The position numbers and the translations under genes were made by a program. The notes beneath the pieces are model-generated. The model ran no database searches, was not told where the DNA came from, and worked only from the letters and a program-made list of their open reading frames with translations. 64,000 nucleotides of DNA from Limanda limanda. Taxonomy: Eukaryota; Chordata; Actinopteri; Pleuronectiformes; Pleuronectidae. Of this stretch, positions 27,955-40,200 are shown piece by piece (the stretch's first letter is position 1; each line of letters starts with the position of its first letter). The stretch is from assembly GCF_963576545.1 (NCBI RefSeq), contig NC_083653.1, positions 16,031,358 to 16,095,357 on the forward strand. The letters are read 5' to 3'.

Positions 27955-28215
27955 CCATAAATCAGCTCAGTGCGGGCAGATTTGATGACAAAGATTTAAC
28001 GGCTGTAAAGGACACCCTGAGCCTCAGAGTCTTGCAACTGTCATCAAATACCCACAAGGCCATTAACAGGTCACGCAGGCGTAGCTGAGCCGAGCCTGCA
28101 ACATCATCAGCACACAGCACCTGCTGAAGCCCCCCCGCAGCACAGGTGCACTTACTGGAACAGCAGCAAGGGCACAGGAGCCTCATTGCCCCAATATTTA
28201 GTCCCCAGTAAATAT
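27955..28215. promoter_or_regulatory. candidate conserved non-coding element with inverted repeat
   Basis: About 6 kb downstream of the tbx18 stop. Compositionally balanced, repeat-free sequence between microsatellite-rich DNA. An 11-bp perfect inverted repeat, ATTTGATGACA at 27980-27990 and TGTCATCAAAT at 28039-28049, contains MEIS/TALE-type TGTCA cores. No coding potential was recognised. Confidence 0.35.
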
Positions 28216-28424
28216 CTGGCTCCTTCAAGTGAGAAATAGTCAAGTGTTTGACTACAATATTATAAGCTTATCACAAGATTCAGTTTTGGAAAAGGCTATG
28301 AAAGTCCCTTTTTTCAATCAGAAAATGTTTCCTTTATTTCATGATAGGCTCTTCTTAACCGCCATTTGTAATTCTAATATGCTGCTCATCTGATGCATTC
28401 TTGCCTCTGACGGTTGCAGGTCTC

Positions 28425-28685
28425 TTTGCCAAAACCTTTTTCTTCTGTGCTGCAGGGAACTTTCTTGTCACTGCCCAATATGACCTCACCTGTGGACTCC
28501 CTGGTTTATTATGCTCTGTCACGTACAGCACGCCATAACTCCCTTCTGAGCACGCTCAACCACGTGGCCAGGCCGCTGGCCCTTATGTTAATGCTTGCTT
28601 CAATCACATAGGACTCTAAAACCACATAACTGGCCTCTATGCAAATGCTAACTTCTGTGCTCGGGGTTGCCTGTCCCTGGGGGGG
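28425..28685. promoter_or_regulatory. candidate conserved non-coding element
   Basis: Complex repeat-free sequence with an E-box CCACGTGG (about 28560), a perfect octamer ATGCAAAT (about 28639) and several TTATG/CATAA cores. It resembles conserved elements around developmental genes. Function and target are inferred only. Confidence 0.25.
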
Positions 28686-31600
28686 AGGAATGGGGGAGGC
28701 GGCTGTTGGAGAAAGAAATGGTAAATAGGTTTATTCCACTTGCCAAGGCTCAGTCTTTGAGAATGCAATACAGACCATCATTCTGGATATGGTAAACATT
28801 TTTAAAGCAGTTTTCTCAACTTAGCAGCATTATTCCTTACATTTGTTTTCCCCTCAGAACTCATAATTAACGTAGCACACAGTATTTTAATCCAATTTTG
28901 TTTGTAAAGTATTATCATATTAAATTGTGGTGCCCTTCGTTATGGTTTGTGGAGTTAATGTGTGAACTGTTACTGTTTGTGTAAACACTGTGGGAGAAAA
29001 GGTCAGAAGTGCTGCTGCTTGTGATAATCAGTGCCAAGCAACAAGAGCAAAATAAAAGACTTCATGTTCTAACAATGCAATGAGGCAAAGCACTGGTGTG
29101 TGTGTACATGAGCCAGTGCACCCCCGAACATTCTCCTTCGCTTGCTCTCACTCTCATTAATTTAATAGTGTACGTCTGCATTCGTAAGCCTGAGCTGGCT
29201 TGAAAATACACACATGCAAACACATCTATCACTAAGCCCGATATCTTTCAGCTTACATTTGATGCCTCCGAGCTTTGGGAATATTCAGTGTCCAGATCAG
29301 AGGCTCTGGCAGCGCGGCTAAATGTGTATTTATATGCAGCTAATGTTAACAGTGAATCAACATAGTCTGCTTTAGATAATAATAGACATTACATGTAAAG
29401 ATGAGACCCGAAACATAGTGATTCATATTACTATGACATCCATTGTGATGACAAATTAAAATACCAGTCAACAAACAAAAATGCCTTTAGGTTATCAGCC
29501 AAACCCTGCTCTCTTCTCCAGAGAGTTGATTGAGGCGTTGGAGTTTTATACTGTGGAACTATGTTCGCACCGCAGCTCTTGCTTTAAATCACCCTTTACT
29601 TTTTCAATAACAAAAATAAACATCTTTCGCTAAACCAAGTCTTTTGTGGCCTAACCTTAGACAAACTGTATCTTAAAACAAAGTGTTGCTGCTAGGTTTT
29701 AGTTTTAGTATTAGTTGCCATATGGCATCTACATATCCTAAGAGGGCTTTACTTACCACAGGGGGTCTTCCTTTTTATTGTTGCTGTTGAAATATTTTGT
29801 TTTATATGCTGATGAAAACTAAACAAAATTTCAGTGGCATTACATTTCAAGCAAAATATTTTTTGTGCAAAATGGCTGTAAATGAACACAACTGTCTGGA
29901 GAACTGGTTTACCTAATAGTTATTGTTGTGTGTCAGATCTATAATCGTGTTTTTTGTCCATTATGCTGGAATCATACGTAACACTTGGGCGCGTCTGACG
30001 CTTGGTGCTGGTACGAATGTAATAATGACAAAAACACCAGTGTATTGCGTGGTAAATATAACATAGCTGGCCTAATGCTAGCATGCCTTACTAGCTATTA
30101 ATTCAACGCTAAAGAAAAGTACGCAGTGAAATAAAATCCATAACCAGATGAACACACACTAGGCAGCTGTCTGCCTCCTCATTCGATTTGATTGGCTAGC
30201 GCCTGTGCTTGAGTATTTGCTTAAACCTGATTTAATTGGCTGGCATTTGTTGCCGCATGGAAATTTGAGCTCTTCTCAACTGCTGCCGTACAGAGTGTAA
30301 GCAACGCAACACGACAGAACCACGATGCAGTTCAGCAACGCAAAATTTTACATTTAAAGTGGATGAATGTCCTGCGGTAGAAAGAGGCCTTATTTTAGAT
30401 GATCAAGTTTTTGTTTTTTGTTTTTTGTTGTTGGGATTAATGTTGTACTTCTTTGTTAATTTGTGTTAATTAATTTATATGTATAAAAAATTATTTTGAA
30501 AAGGACAGTGGTGTAGGAGGTAAATAAGTGTATGGATGTTTGGAAGATGATGAGATCTCAGGAAAGGTTTGATTGTCCACCATTTTGATCCATTTTGAGT
30601 TATACAATAAATACTCACTTTTGCTGTAGGCGAATTATTGATTTAATTATTATTATTATATAATTTAATGTTTAGATCCCCCTCAAAAGCCACCTTTTGG
30701 CCACGTTGTTTATAAGTTATAGTACAGCCACGTCATGGTAAGGTTGACATTAAATGCGATGGGAATCTTTCTCGTCTCCAGGGGATGAATTGCACTGACT
30801 GTGGCGACCTGCTGACCTTTTCTCTTTCGCCACCTTCACACCAAAGTTTCCATCTCTACATAAATTCCAAAGTTAGAGTGACAGATGCACTGAAATATGA
30901 CCCATGGCACTGACATCCATATGCTTCTGCCAGTTTGGATTAGTGGTAACCCATAAGAAAGACTCTCGTTTGAGTGAACATTTTAATTCTGATTTAAGCC
31001 TGAATATCATCCTAAAAATTAGAGTCACTGATAAAGAAAACAACCGTTGTACAAATCGTGAACACACACATGCTGCTCCTGCTCTCTGCTCCCTGCTCTC
31101 TTTTTCCAACTCCTCCCCTCCTCCCCCTCCAGAAGGATGGCGTGACAGTTCTGTCACGTCGGCACCTGGTCGTACACAAGTGTTAATGTCCCCACCTCAG
31201 CCGGGAATCACTGGAACACTGACACCCTGCTGGAGTGTGTCTCGTGAATATATGGGCATGACTGTTCCCCAGTTTTAAACTTTTATCCTTCAGTTAGAAC
31301 GTATACCAAGTTTTTATAGGATGTAAAAGCAAGAAGGACACTGAGCTATTTGTGCTTTTATGTTAAAATGTGCATGTTTATGTCTCCACTGCACTGTGTG
31401 TGTGTCTGTGTGTGTGGTACGGATGCACCAGACAGGGGTCCCATCCCCTGTCACTCAGAAACAACAAGCCAATCATTCCTGGGTTCTAAAATAAGCTCTT
31501 CTCCCCCCGCTTCCGTCCTGTCTCCCCTCCTCTCCCTCCTCACATGTGTTCCTCTCCTTAGTAGACACCTGAGGGTGTGGGGCAGAGGAGCTGAAGAGGA

Positions 31601-32801
31601 AGTGGGTGGCAGCAGAGAGAAGAGACTCAGCAAATACTGAGATGAATAATTGGGGAAGGTGAATAATCTGTTCGTGAGAAATCAGTTAGGAGCTGCAGAT
31701 CAACAGATCTACTTTGCAGTTGAGGGGAAATTTAAGAACAAGGGCAGCTCCACCACGCTGGAATGTATATCAAGATACGTGTCATGAGAATTTTAATTGC
31801 GCAGTGCCCACAAGTAAAAATGAGATTCAGTTTCGTATTTTGACGTGCCACCATATATTTGGATCAAGACAGAATGTGGCCTATTTTTGTTATGGTGGTC
31901 CCAAACTAACTAAGGACACTAACTACTGTGTTTGTCGGCTCCAGGACTGTTTATGTGTTTTGTTTTGAGTTTATCTGAAATTAATTACTGAGACTTATAG
32001 AGCGGCTTCATAGAGTCTAAAATGGCCTCTGTTCAGACAAAAGTGATTTCACCTTTACATCCCAAACTGTATTTGGAACCCCATAGCTTCCATTACAGTT
32101 TTGATTTTAAATATGTGCAGTTTTCTGTTATATTTCATCCTTGTTTTAATAGGTTTACTCCAAAGCCCCTTTAATACCAAATTTGATAGTAGCCAGTGTG
32201 TTGTGCATGATTTATTATTTTCATATCCGATTTTGAGAACCATTGTACAGAAGAAATGGTTTTGACGGATCCAGAGGTTTCTTTGGTGAGTGTACTTGTA
32301 CAGGTGTTAAAATAGGTTCAAATTCCAAAGTTGAGTGGCAGCTCTCTGAAAAGTCTTGGCTTATGCTTTCAGCAGAGTAGTATGAATTTGGGTCAAGGAG
32401 GGGGCGGGGGGGTCCATTCTCAGGGATCGACATGAACTTTGAGACTGTTAGGTCACACACCCGCTGACAACTCAACCACCTGTTGCCACACACGCGCACA
32501 CACACACCCACACACACACCACACGTGCATGCTGGTCTTTATATGGTTGTGAGGAAACTCATTGATATAATTACCTAACCTTAAACATCACGTTTAAATG
32601 TCCTGACCATGAAAATGCCTAACCCTAACATAAATCTAATCCTGACCTTAAAACCAATTCTTAACCACTAAACACTTGTGGTGACTAACCAACCAAAACG
32701 TGTCATGTAAATCATGTGACCAGTCAATTCAGCGGATGTGTAGTTATAAGTTTAATTTGTATGGCCATTACACAATAAAGATGATGAAATATTGAATATT
32801 T

Positions 32802-32881
<80 letters not shown>
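32802..32881. repeat. (TG)n microsatellite
   Basis: A TG run with a GCGTGCG interruption in the middle. Confidence 0.95.
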
Positions 32882-32882
<1 letters not shown>

Positions 32883-33158
32883 ACGTGTGCCTGGGAACTG
32901 TTTTTGTCCCCTGTGGTATTTTTAATTTGTCTGGCATCTATAGCCTCACACACACACAAAGACAAACACACACTAACAAAACGCAACCCAGCAAATACAT
33001 GAGCATATGTTGTTTCATATGGAAATATTGTGATAACTTTAGTGAAACAATATGCGCAAATATTTCACATACACTTATAATCATCACTACACCATCTGAA
33101 ATCAGTTAAATTAGAAATATCAGGCTACATATAAACATTGTCTGATGAATAGATATAT

Positions 33159-33164
33159 TTTATT
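33159..33164 (-). terminator. tbx18: candidate poly(A) signal AATAAA for tbx18
   Basis: AATAAA on the minus strand about 1.09 kb past the stop codon. It is the first perfect hexamer downstream of the gene, but a single hexamer in AT-rich DNA is weak evidence. Confidence 0.3.
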
Positions 33165-34252
33165 TGGCTCAAAAAGGTCAAAGATCACGTTAATGTCCTC
33201 GGCCAAACAGCGTGCCGAAATATCCCATATTTGCAAAGAAACAAAAAAGCTTTTCAGTCAGGTTCAGGGCTGGCTGTACCTGACCCAGTCTAAAGAGCAG
33301 AAGCAGGTGCGTTGGGGTTTTTAAGTGCGAAGGGTCACACAGCCTTTTATATACACATCTCTCCTCTCCACCCCACTATATACAGAGCCATCATGTGCAG
33401 TTACATCTGTGTCACATACGGAAAGACCTTCTTCAGCCTGACTTCCAAATAGCTGCATCATCTGTCAAACCAGACATAGAGTTTATAGATCGGTCCATCA
33501 TCGGTCGCTCTCCCACAGCTTTAACCTTGTCAGTCCAGAACTGTCACAGACATATCTCCCTTGGTTTCTTATGGCAGTGATGTCATCATGTTAGTATGTG
33601 ACAGGCTACTGGTGATGTTTGTAAAAGTTTTCTGTTTGCCTCGGTCTGAGTGGTGAAAAGACCCTGTCTGTAGTGCATAGTACTAAGTGGATTTGTTTTT
33701 AATTCAAAGAATTGATCAAGAACACTAGCAGGCATTTACAGAGATAGATCATTTAACTGACTAAAGGAAATCAGTCGAAATATCCCTTTAAAAGAAAGTT
33801 AAAAAATAGTGTTCAGTTACTCCTTTCAAAGTAGGGGAGATCATAGAGGCCGTGCAGAATGCTGTGTGAGTATAATACTGCTTCAGGGCCTCCTGCCAGG
33901 GGTTGAAGTGCTTGCTATGAGTGTCTGGGCCAGCTCTCTGTCGGCCCTATCCATATTCAGTCCCACAACAGTCGCTGAGTTGCATTGCTTGGACTCCTTA
34001 ATCAAAGCTGCAGGATATTTCTTCGTTTAGTGAACGCTGCAGCTGCACATGCAGTTAAAGCAGCTTTGACAAGCTTGCATGCTCACAGAAACGATAGCTT
34101 GATCTGTCAATCTTCTCTTAGTCCATCTCAGCTCAATGCCTGTTCAGCACATGGATGATTCATTTGTAGAACTGTCTCAACCAAAAGCAACTAACACCCA
34201 TTCCAGGGTGTCATTTCGTTTTTCGTGACAACCTAGACATCCAGTATCAAAT
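33159..34252 (-). other. tbx18: putative tbx18 3' UTR
   Basis: Non-coding sequence after the tbx18 stop. The first plain AATAAA I find on the minus strand is at 33159-33164, followed by a GT-richer stretch near 33085-33110. This would give a 3' UTR of about 1.1 kb. The real cleavage site is unknown, and signals further left (for example near 32213) are possible. Confidence 0.35.
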
Positions 34253-34791
34253 TCAACCCATGTGGGCAGTGACCTGTGAGGCCCCACCTCCTGGTTGAGT
34301 ACCTGCTAGTCCTAAAGTCCGAGAGTCAAACAAAAAGCCCTGCTGTCCTCCACTGAGCATACCCAGACTGTCCGTTAGAGTCCCACTAGGAGACGAGCCA
34401 AGGAAGGGACTCTGATGATTGGCAGTTGCAGCCGCCATTTTATCAGGGCTGGCAGCGAGGCGTGGTGAGGGAGGGAATGTGTAACCGTACAGGCTGTAGG
34501 GCGGTGTGTGGAGGCGGAGACCAGCGTAACCCTGCGGGTTGTGGTTGGATAGATAGCCAAGTTGGGAAGCAGGAAGAGGCAGGGTACAGAATCCTTCACC
34601 GTCATACGCCGATGGACCTCTGGGAGGGGGGTATGGCTCGTGGCCGTTGCTGAACCGATGGAGTGGGTGTGTAGGTCGACTGCAGGTGTAGTCAGGTGGG
34701 CTGAGAGAGCAAACCTGGAAAGGTGAGGAGCATGGGGACGCGGAGAGCAGGTGAGATGTTGCTCCGACCCCTCCATGAGCTCCTGGGATTC
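34253..34791 (-). CDS. tbx18: tbx18 coding exon 8 (C-terminal region and stop)
   Basis: The acceptor TCTGTAG| precedes 34791, and the frame runs 179 codons to TGA at 34253-34255. The region is Ser/Pro/Gly-rich. It keeps Tbx15/18 landmarks: [74 protein letters not shown] and the terminal SQVTAHMG. Spacers between these blocks are shorter than in mammals. Confidence 0.92.
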
Positions 34792-37215
34792 CTACAGAGA
34801 CAGAGCCAGAGAAACAGAAGAATGAAATCAGCACATCCACCAAATCAACTACTCAGAGTTGGTCATTGCTTTCAATGCTGAAATCAACTACAGATACATG
34901 AATCAACTGTTAGAATTAAATGATGCCCTGAGATGAGGTATTAGTCTATCGAGTGAGGAACCGTTTTCCTATAAATGACCATTTACATTTTTATAACATC
35001 TAGGGTCAGACTGGATTATTGAACACGTAAATCACAACCCTCTAATGCAATGGCTGGAACATTTTCTTTTGGTAAGGCATCAGATTGCAGATGGTAGTGA
35101 TGATTATGCAATGTCCCTAAATAACTTGAGTTCCTTGTATAAGTTGACTTGTCCTCAGAATCTAGAAGCTAGTATAACTTCACTCTACCTTGCTTGGCCA
35201 TGCCAGGGATGTCTTCAAATGTGAGCGTTCGCAGAGAAGGACGCCAGAAGGCATAAGATTCGACCAAAGCCTCCAGACCCATCCTGCAGAACACACACAT
35301 ATGCACTCGTTAACACAATACATCAGAATTACAGACAAATCATCACAGAACCATTTGGATCGGAAATTCCAGTCCTGCACTCTGTGTAGTCACTGATGCA
35401 GCTGCAGCTGCTTGTTCCCAGCATGCTTTCTGGGTCTTACATTACGCCAAACACCTGGCGGCCATCTTAGTCTGTGGGGCCTCACTCTCCATCTCCATGG
35501 AGACTGCAGGTAATGAGGGGCATAAACGCCGTGTTGCGATTGGCTGCCGCCAGCCGGGTGCTCTGAGGTAATTGCTTTCACACGGCTTTTACGGGCGAAT
35601 CAGGACGAAGGAGCAGGAAGCCGCAGCAAGGATTTATGAGGTGGGACTCCCCTTCCCCCCAAATCTGCGTCGCCCTCCTCCTCTAGGTGGGGCAGAAGGT
35701 TGCTGTGGCGGAGTAATGCAAGTGCTCTGTTACCCCTCGTTAGCGTGAGGATAAAAGTCCTCCCCCCCGCGGGGTTGTAGCCACGGTGATAATTTAGACA
35801 AGCTGCCCGGAGCGACTCTGGTGTGCACCGGAGTAGCCTATCAGAGCCGAAGTTTATTTAGCAAACTGTTTAACTCTTCCTGTAATATTTAAGGGGAAGA
35901 TTTTTTTCGGCCTTCCTGAGGTTTACTTTTATAGGGTCAGCTGTCACGGTCCCTCGGTTGTCCCGTTGGCCGTTCTTTACCTTCCTGACGCTCTGTCTCA
36001 TTCGTTCCCTCTCCTCCCCTCTCTCCTGCTCTCCCCCATTGCTCTCCTCTCCTCTCCTATCTAATGATTTCTATGAGGCCTCAGGGGAGTAGCTGTTCGG
36101 AGACTGTTGGAGTTTTACTGCCGTGTTGTTTTAATGCTGTGTTTATATATGTTTAGAAATGTGTTTATACAGATTTTCTTCAGGAGACTCTTGACTTTTA
36201 TTATTTTGCTGTTGATGTTTATGTTACGAGGCAGGCTGGAATCTGACGCTCCATTTAGGTTTGCAGTTGAGGTTAAATTTTTCCCCGTCAGAGCATGTGC
36301 CTCTAACTATGAGATTGTAGGAATTAACGTGGCTTTAAAGTTAGCACATTTAAAAGAAAATGCATCACCAATTAATACGATGAAACCATCATAATATATG
36401 CCACATAAGTATATTACTTTTCTGCCAGTTAGCACAGATTTAATGGGAAGCTATAGTACATTTTCCATAAAAAAAATTAAAAAACAGCTTTGCTCCCCAT
36501 TAAAACACGGAAATATCCGTGACAAAAACCACAAAGAAGCCAGAATATAATGCAGCCATGCATCCCACATTATCCTTAATGCAGTAGATAATGTGAAAAT
36601 CTCTATGGTCGAAATTAACTCACCGGTTTCTGCCAGAGTCTCTGAAGCCTTTGGCAAATGGGTTTCTGTCAATTTTCAGCCTTGTTATCTGAAAGGCAAA
36701 ATAAAAATCTTGATTATTTCCAAACATTTAGTTCGTACAAAGTCCATGGTAACAGTGGAGTGGAAATCATTATTTTTCATCAAGTCTATTAATAAATACA
36801 TTCATGGGCATAGAAAGCTCTATATTGTGCCACTTGTTTGCATGTGTTCTACTATTTTCCTGCACTTACATGTGAATTTATGTGTGAATATTCGTGTCGG
36901 TTAATGTCTGTGGGGGTGCTCAGGCTGTGGGCGGTGTTTAAGGCCCAGCTCTGTGACCCACGTCTAAGGGACTTTTATAGGCATCGCCACCATATTGCCG
37001 TCTCCAGCCATCATAGGGTCAGACAATCCCAACTGACTAACTCAAAATTCATTTTGACTGGTCCAGTGCAAGAATACAAACACTTTATTTTCCCAGAGAT
37101 GAAGACAATGATTCTAAAAATGACTCTGAAGGGAAAATCTAGAAAATATGAAACAGTTGGTAAGTAGAACTCCCTCTTCAACAAATTAAGGAACTGGAGG
37201 CCTGTGTTTTGTAAG

Positions 37216-37260
<45 letters not shown>

Positions 37261-40200
37261 TTCATGCATGTGGACTGTTCTTAAATTGCAAACCAGACCA
37301 AGGTGAACATCATAAAATTAATATCATGCAGAAATTAAAACTGTTTCTTATTTTAAAATTGTGTAATCCTGTTCTGTCTGGAAAGTATAGCTAAAGAGAA
37401 CAGTGGAGCAGAAGTGTATTTCCAACCTTATGAGACGTTGCTATAGGAAGCAACCACAAAACAATACAAAAATGATTTAGGTTTTGTTATTAAGGGGAAA
37501 TGTAAGTCATGATGATGTGGGTTGTGCTACCTGTTGATTCTGATATGCTGTGACTGTGGTGAACACAGTCTCAGGGAAGGCGAGGGTGCGGGTGCCTTCC
37601 CCGGCAGGAACGGCTCTCACTGGGGAGAGCTCCTCTCCACACTCTTTGCGGATCACGTGGACCCGCGGCTGGTACTTGTGCATGGAGTGAAGAATGATCT
37701 GAACAAGAAGAGAATATTACTCTTTAAATATGAAATTACTTTAACACCAATTTAAGATCGTTTACAACTATAAAACATGATTATTGGATAATGAACATAA
37801 GTGGAAAGAGAGATGATACATGCATGCACACACAAAGAAAAACACACACTTTTTACCTAAAAATATTGTTTGTGCAATCATTAGGAAAATGCTGCACAAA
37901 AATACAGTTGCCGTCTTTTATTGTCTTGTAAAATTTGCCTTTTTGATGATAATAATAATAGCATGTTTAAAATGAGTAAACCCATTAGAAAAATCTAATC
38001 AAGGTTTGAAATTAAGGAAAGATTAAAGTGTGACAATATGAATATTATAAACATAGCCTATAATAACAAAGGGATGTGTTGAAGGCTCTTTCGTGGCACT
38101 CACATGTCCCTGGTCATCGAGCTCATTGTTGGTCAGTTTGAGTTTGTCGAAGCTGACCACCTGACGCATCCACGTCTCTCCTGAGGCCGGGGAGTCCGGG
38201 TGAATGTACACTCTGGGCGGCACAGGGGAGTCCGCATTCCCCGCTACCATCCACTTGGAGCTGTGGTACACATACCTTCACAAAGCACACACAAAAACAC
38301 ACAGGCATTTAAAATGAGCATAATGTGACAGGGTTGCACTTTTATAGCTGCTCGTTTCACTTCACACAACAGCAGGATTTGGCAAGAAACATGACTGGCG
38401 ATAAATTGTCATCAATTATAATTATAGGTAATCCATATAAGGAATTTTTGCAGATTGAGATCATGTATTATTGGACTCTTGTTGGATATCTGATTGGCCT
38501 ATACTCTGATTTGACTACATATAACCTATCTGACTCATTCAACCTTCAAGTAAGGTAATAATACTTATTTGCAGTTTTCAACAAAAAGTACAAGTGCTGC
38601 ACAACCAGAAAACAAATGGTTAAAATACAGAAGGAAGTACCTAAATAATAATGCTAATAATTACACAGATAAATCACTTGAATATAGTTACTAGATCAAA
38701 TCCAATACCATTTGATTTGCAAATTACAGCCCATATTCACAAATCACAATTTGTCTCATATAGGGTTTAACAAGGTGGGACTTCCCCTGTCCTTAACCCT
38801 CAACAAGAGTCAGGAAGAACCACCCCAAAAAAGCCATATTAAAAGGGGAATAATAAACACCAATCAATTAAACATCCTTTCTCTTTTGCAACACTTATTG
38901 CAACATTTATTTTAAGATGTTAAAAAAAAATGGTCCTGCCAAATCCAAAATCGTGCATATCTCAAGTATAGTCCAATCATTTTTTACTACGGATATTTGT
39001 CATTGTCACAAGTTATAACGATGTAACATGCACATCGCAGGTTATAGGTTATATCTTCAATGACCTTTAGCTATCATCACCTGCTGTGTCGGGTTTAAAG
39101 CTTCAGACTCTGCCTCCTCTGAACTGTGAGCGCACAAACCTTTATGCTCAGATGTAATATCTTATCAGAGCGACTGCATGTTCCTATGAAAGGCTGTTAC
39201 TCCACCAATCTGCTAAAAACAACTTCTCAAATGATAGAGCCACTGTGTATGGCATGCGAAGACTTGGCTGCATTTGTGCCATCGCGCTTGTTTACTTGTG
39301 CATTATAGCATTTGTTGGTTTGACCTTCCAGGGTGGAGATGCGAGGCCTCCAAAAGGCCTTTTCCAAAAGGGACGACAAAACCACCGTGACAAAGCACCG
39401 GTGCCAGGCGCCATTTGTGGAGGGAGAGGGAGAGGGAGAGCTGGGGTTGCACATTTGAAAAAGAAAAAAAAGGGTTGTCCCATGGAGGAGCAGAGTGCGT
39501 GAGTCTAAATTAAGACGAACATTAATGCGACATCCCCGTCGCTACAGGACGTGCATGTGAAGTTATCTGCCACCAATAAAAGCTTCGTGATATTTACTTG
39601 CAGCTGCGGCCATTTAAATGTCAACTTTAGAGCCCTGGAAGTGACAGAGTGCATGTTTCTGTCATCCCTGTTTGCGTTGGCTCGGACTGCGCAGTGTGAG
39701 CGTGTGCGTGTGCGTGCTCTCTTACCTGTATCGTTTGTTGTCCACGGGGATTATATCCATGGCTATGTAATACTGCTGGTGTGGGTCCAAGCCCGTGATC
39801 TTCACACGCATTGCGGGGAACATCCGCCTGAAAAGGAAACCAAATAAATCATTCTATTCACAGTACAAATTGTAATTATTTTAAATGATTATTTTACTAG
39901 CCATTTTGCCAAGCCAGGCGATTTGCCTTATTTATAACTCTTATATTATAGTCAAGTCTAATTTATTATTTTCATATTTATAATGATTCTATATTATTTC
40001 GAATGTGGGCATATTTTAATTTCCCTCAGTATAATAACATTATTCTTTCTAAATCAAAGTGCATGTCTGAGCATTAATTCGGGCATTAAACAACCCATTT
40101 CATTATGATCTCTGATTTCTCACCGTCCAGCCTTGGTGATGATCATCTCCGTGCCAATCTCGTGGAACCGTTTCCACAGGTCCGATCCCTGCAGGTCCAC

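Noticed and set aside
33343..33353. A TATA box (TATAAAAGG) on the minus strand
   Set aside because: It lies in the likely 3' UTR of tbx18, and no coding sequence or promoter-like context follows it.
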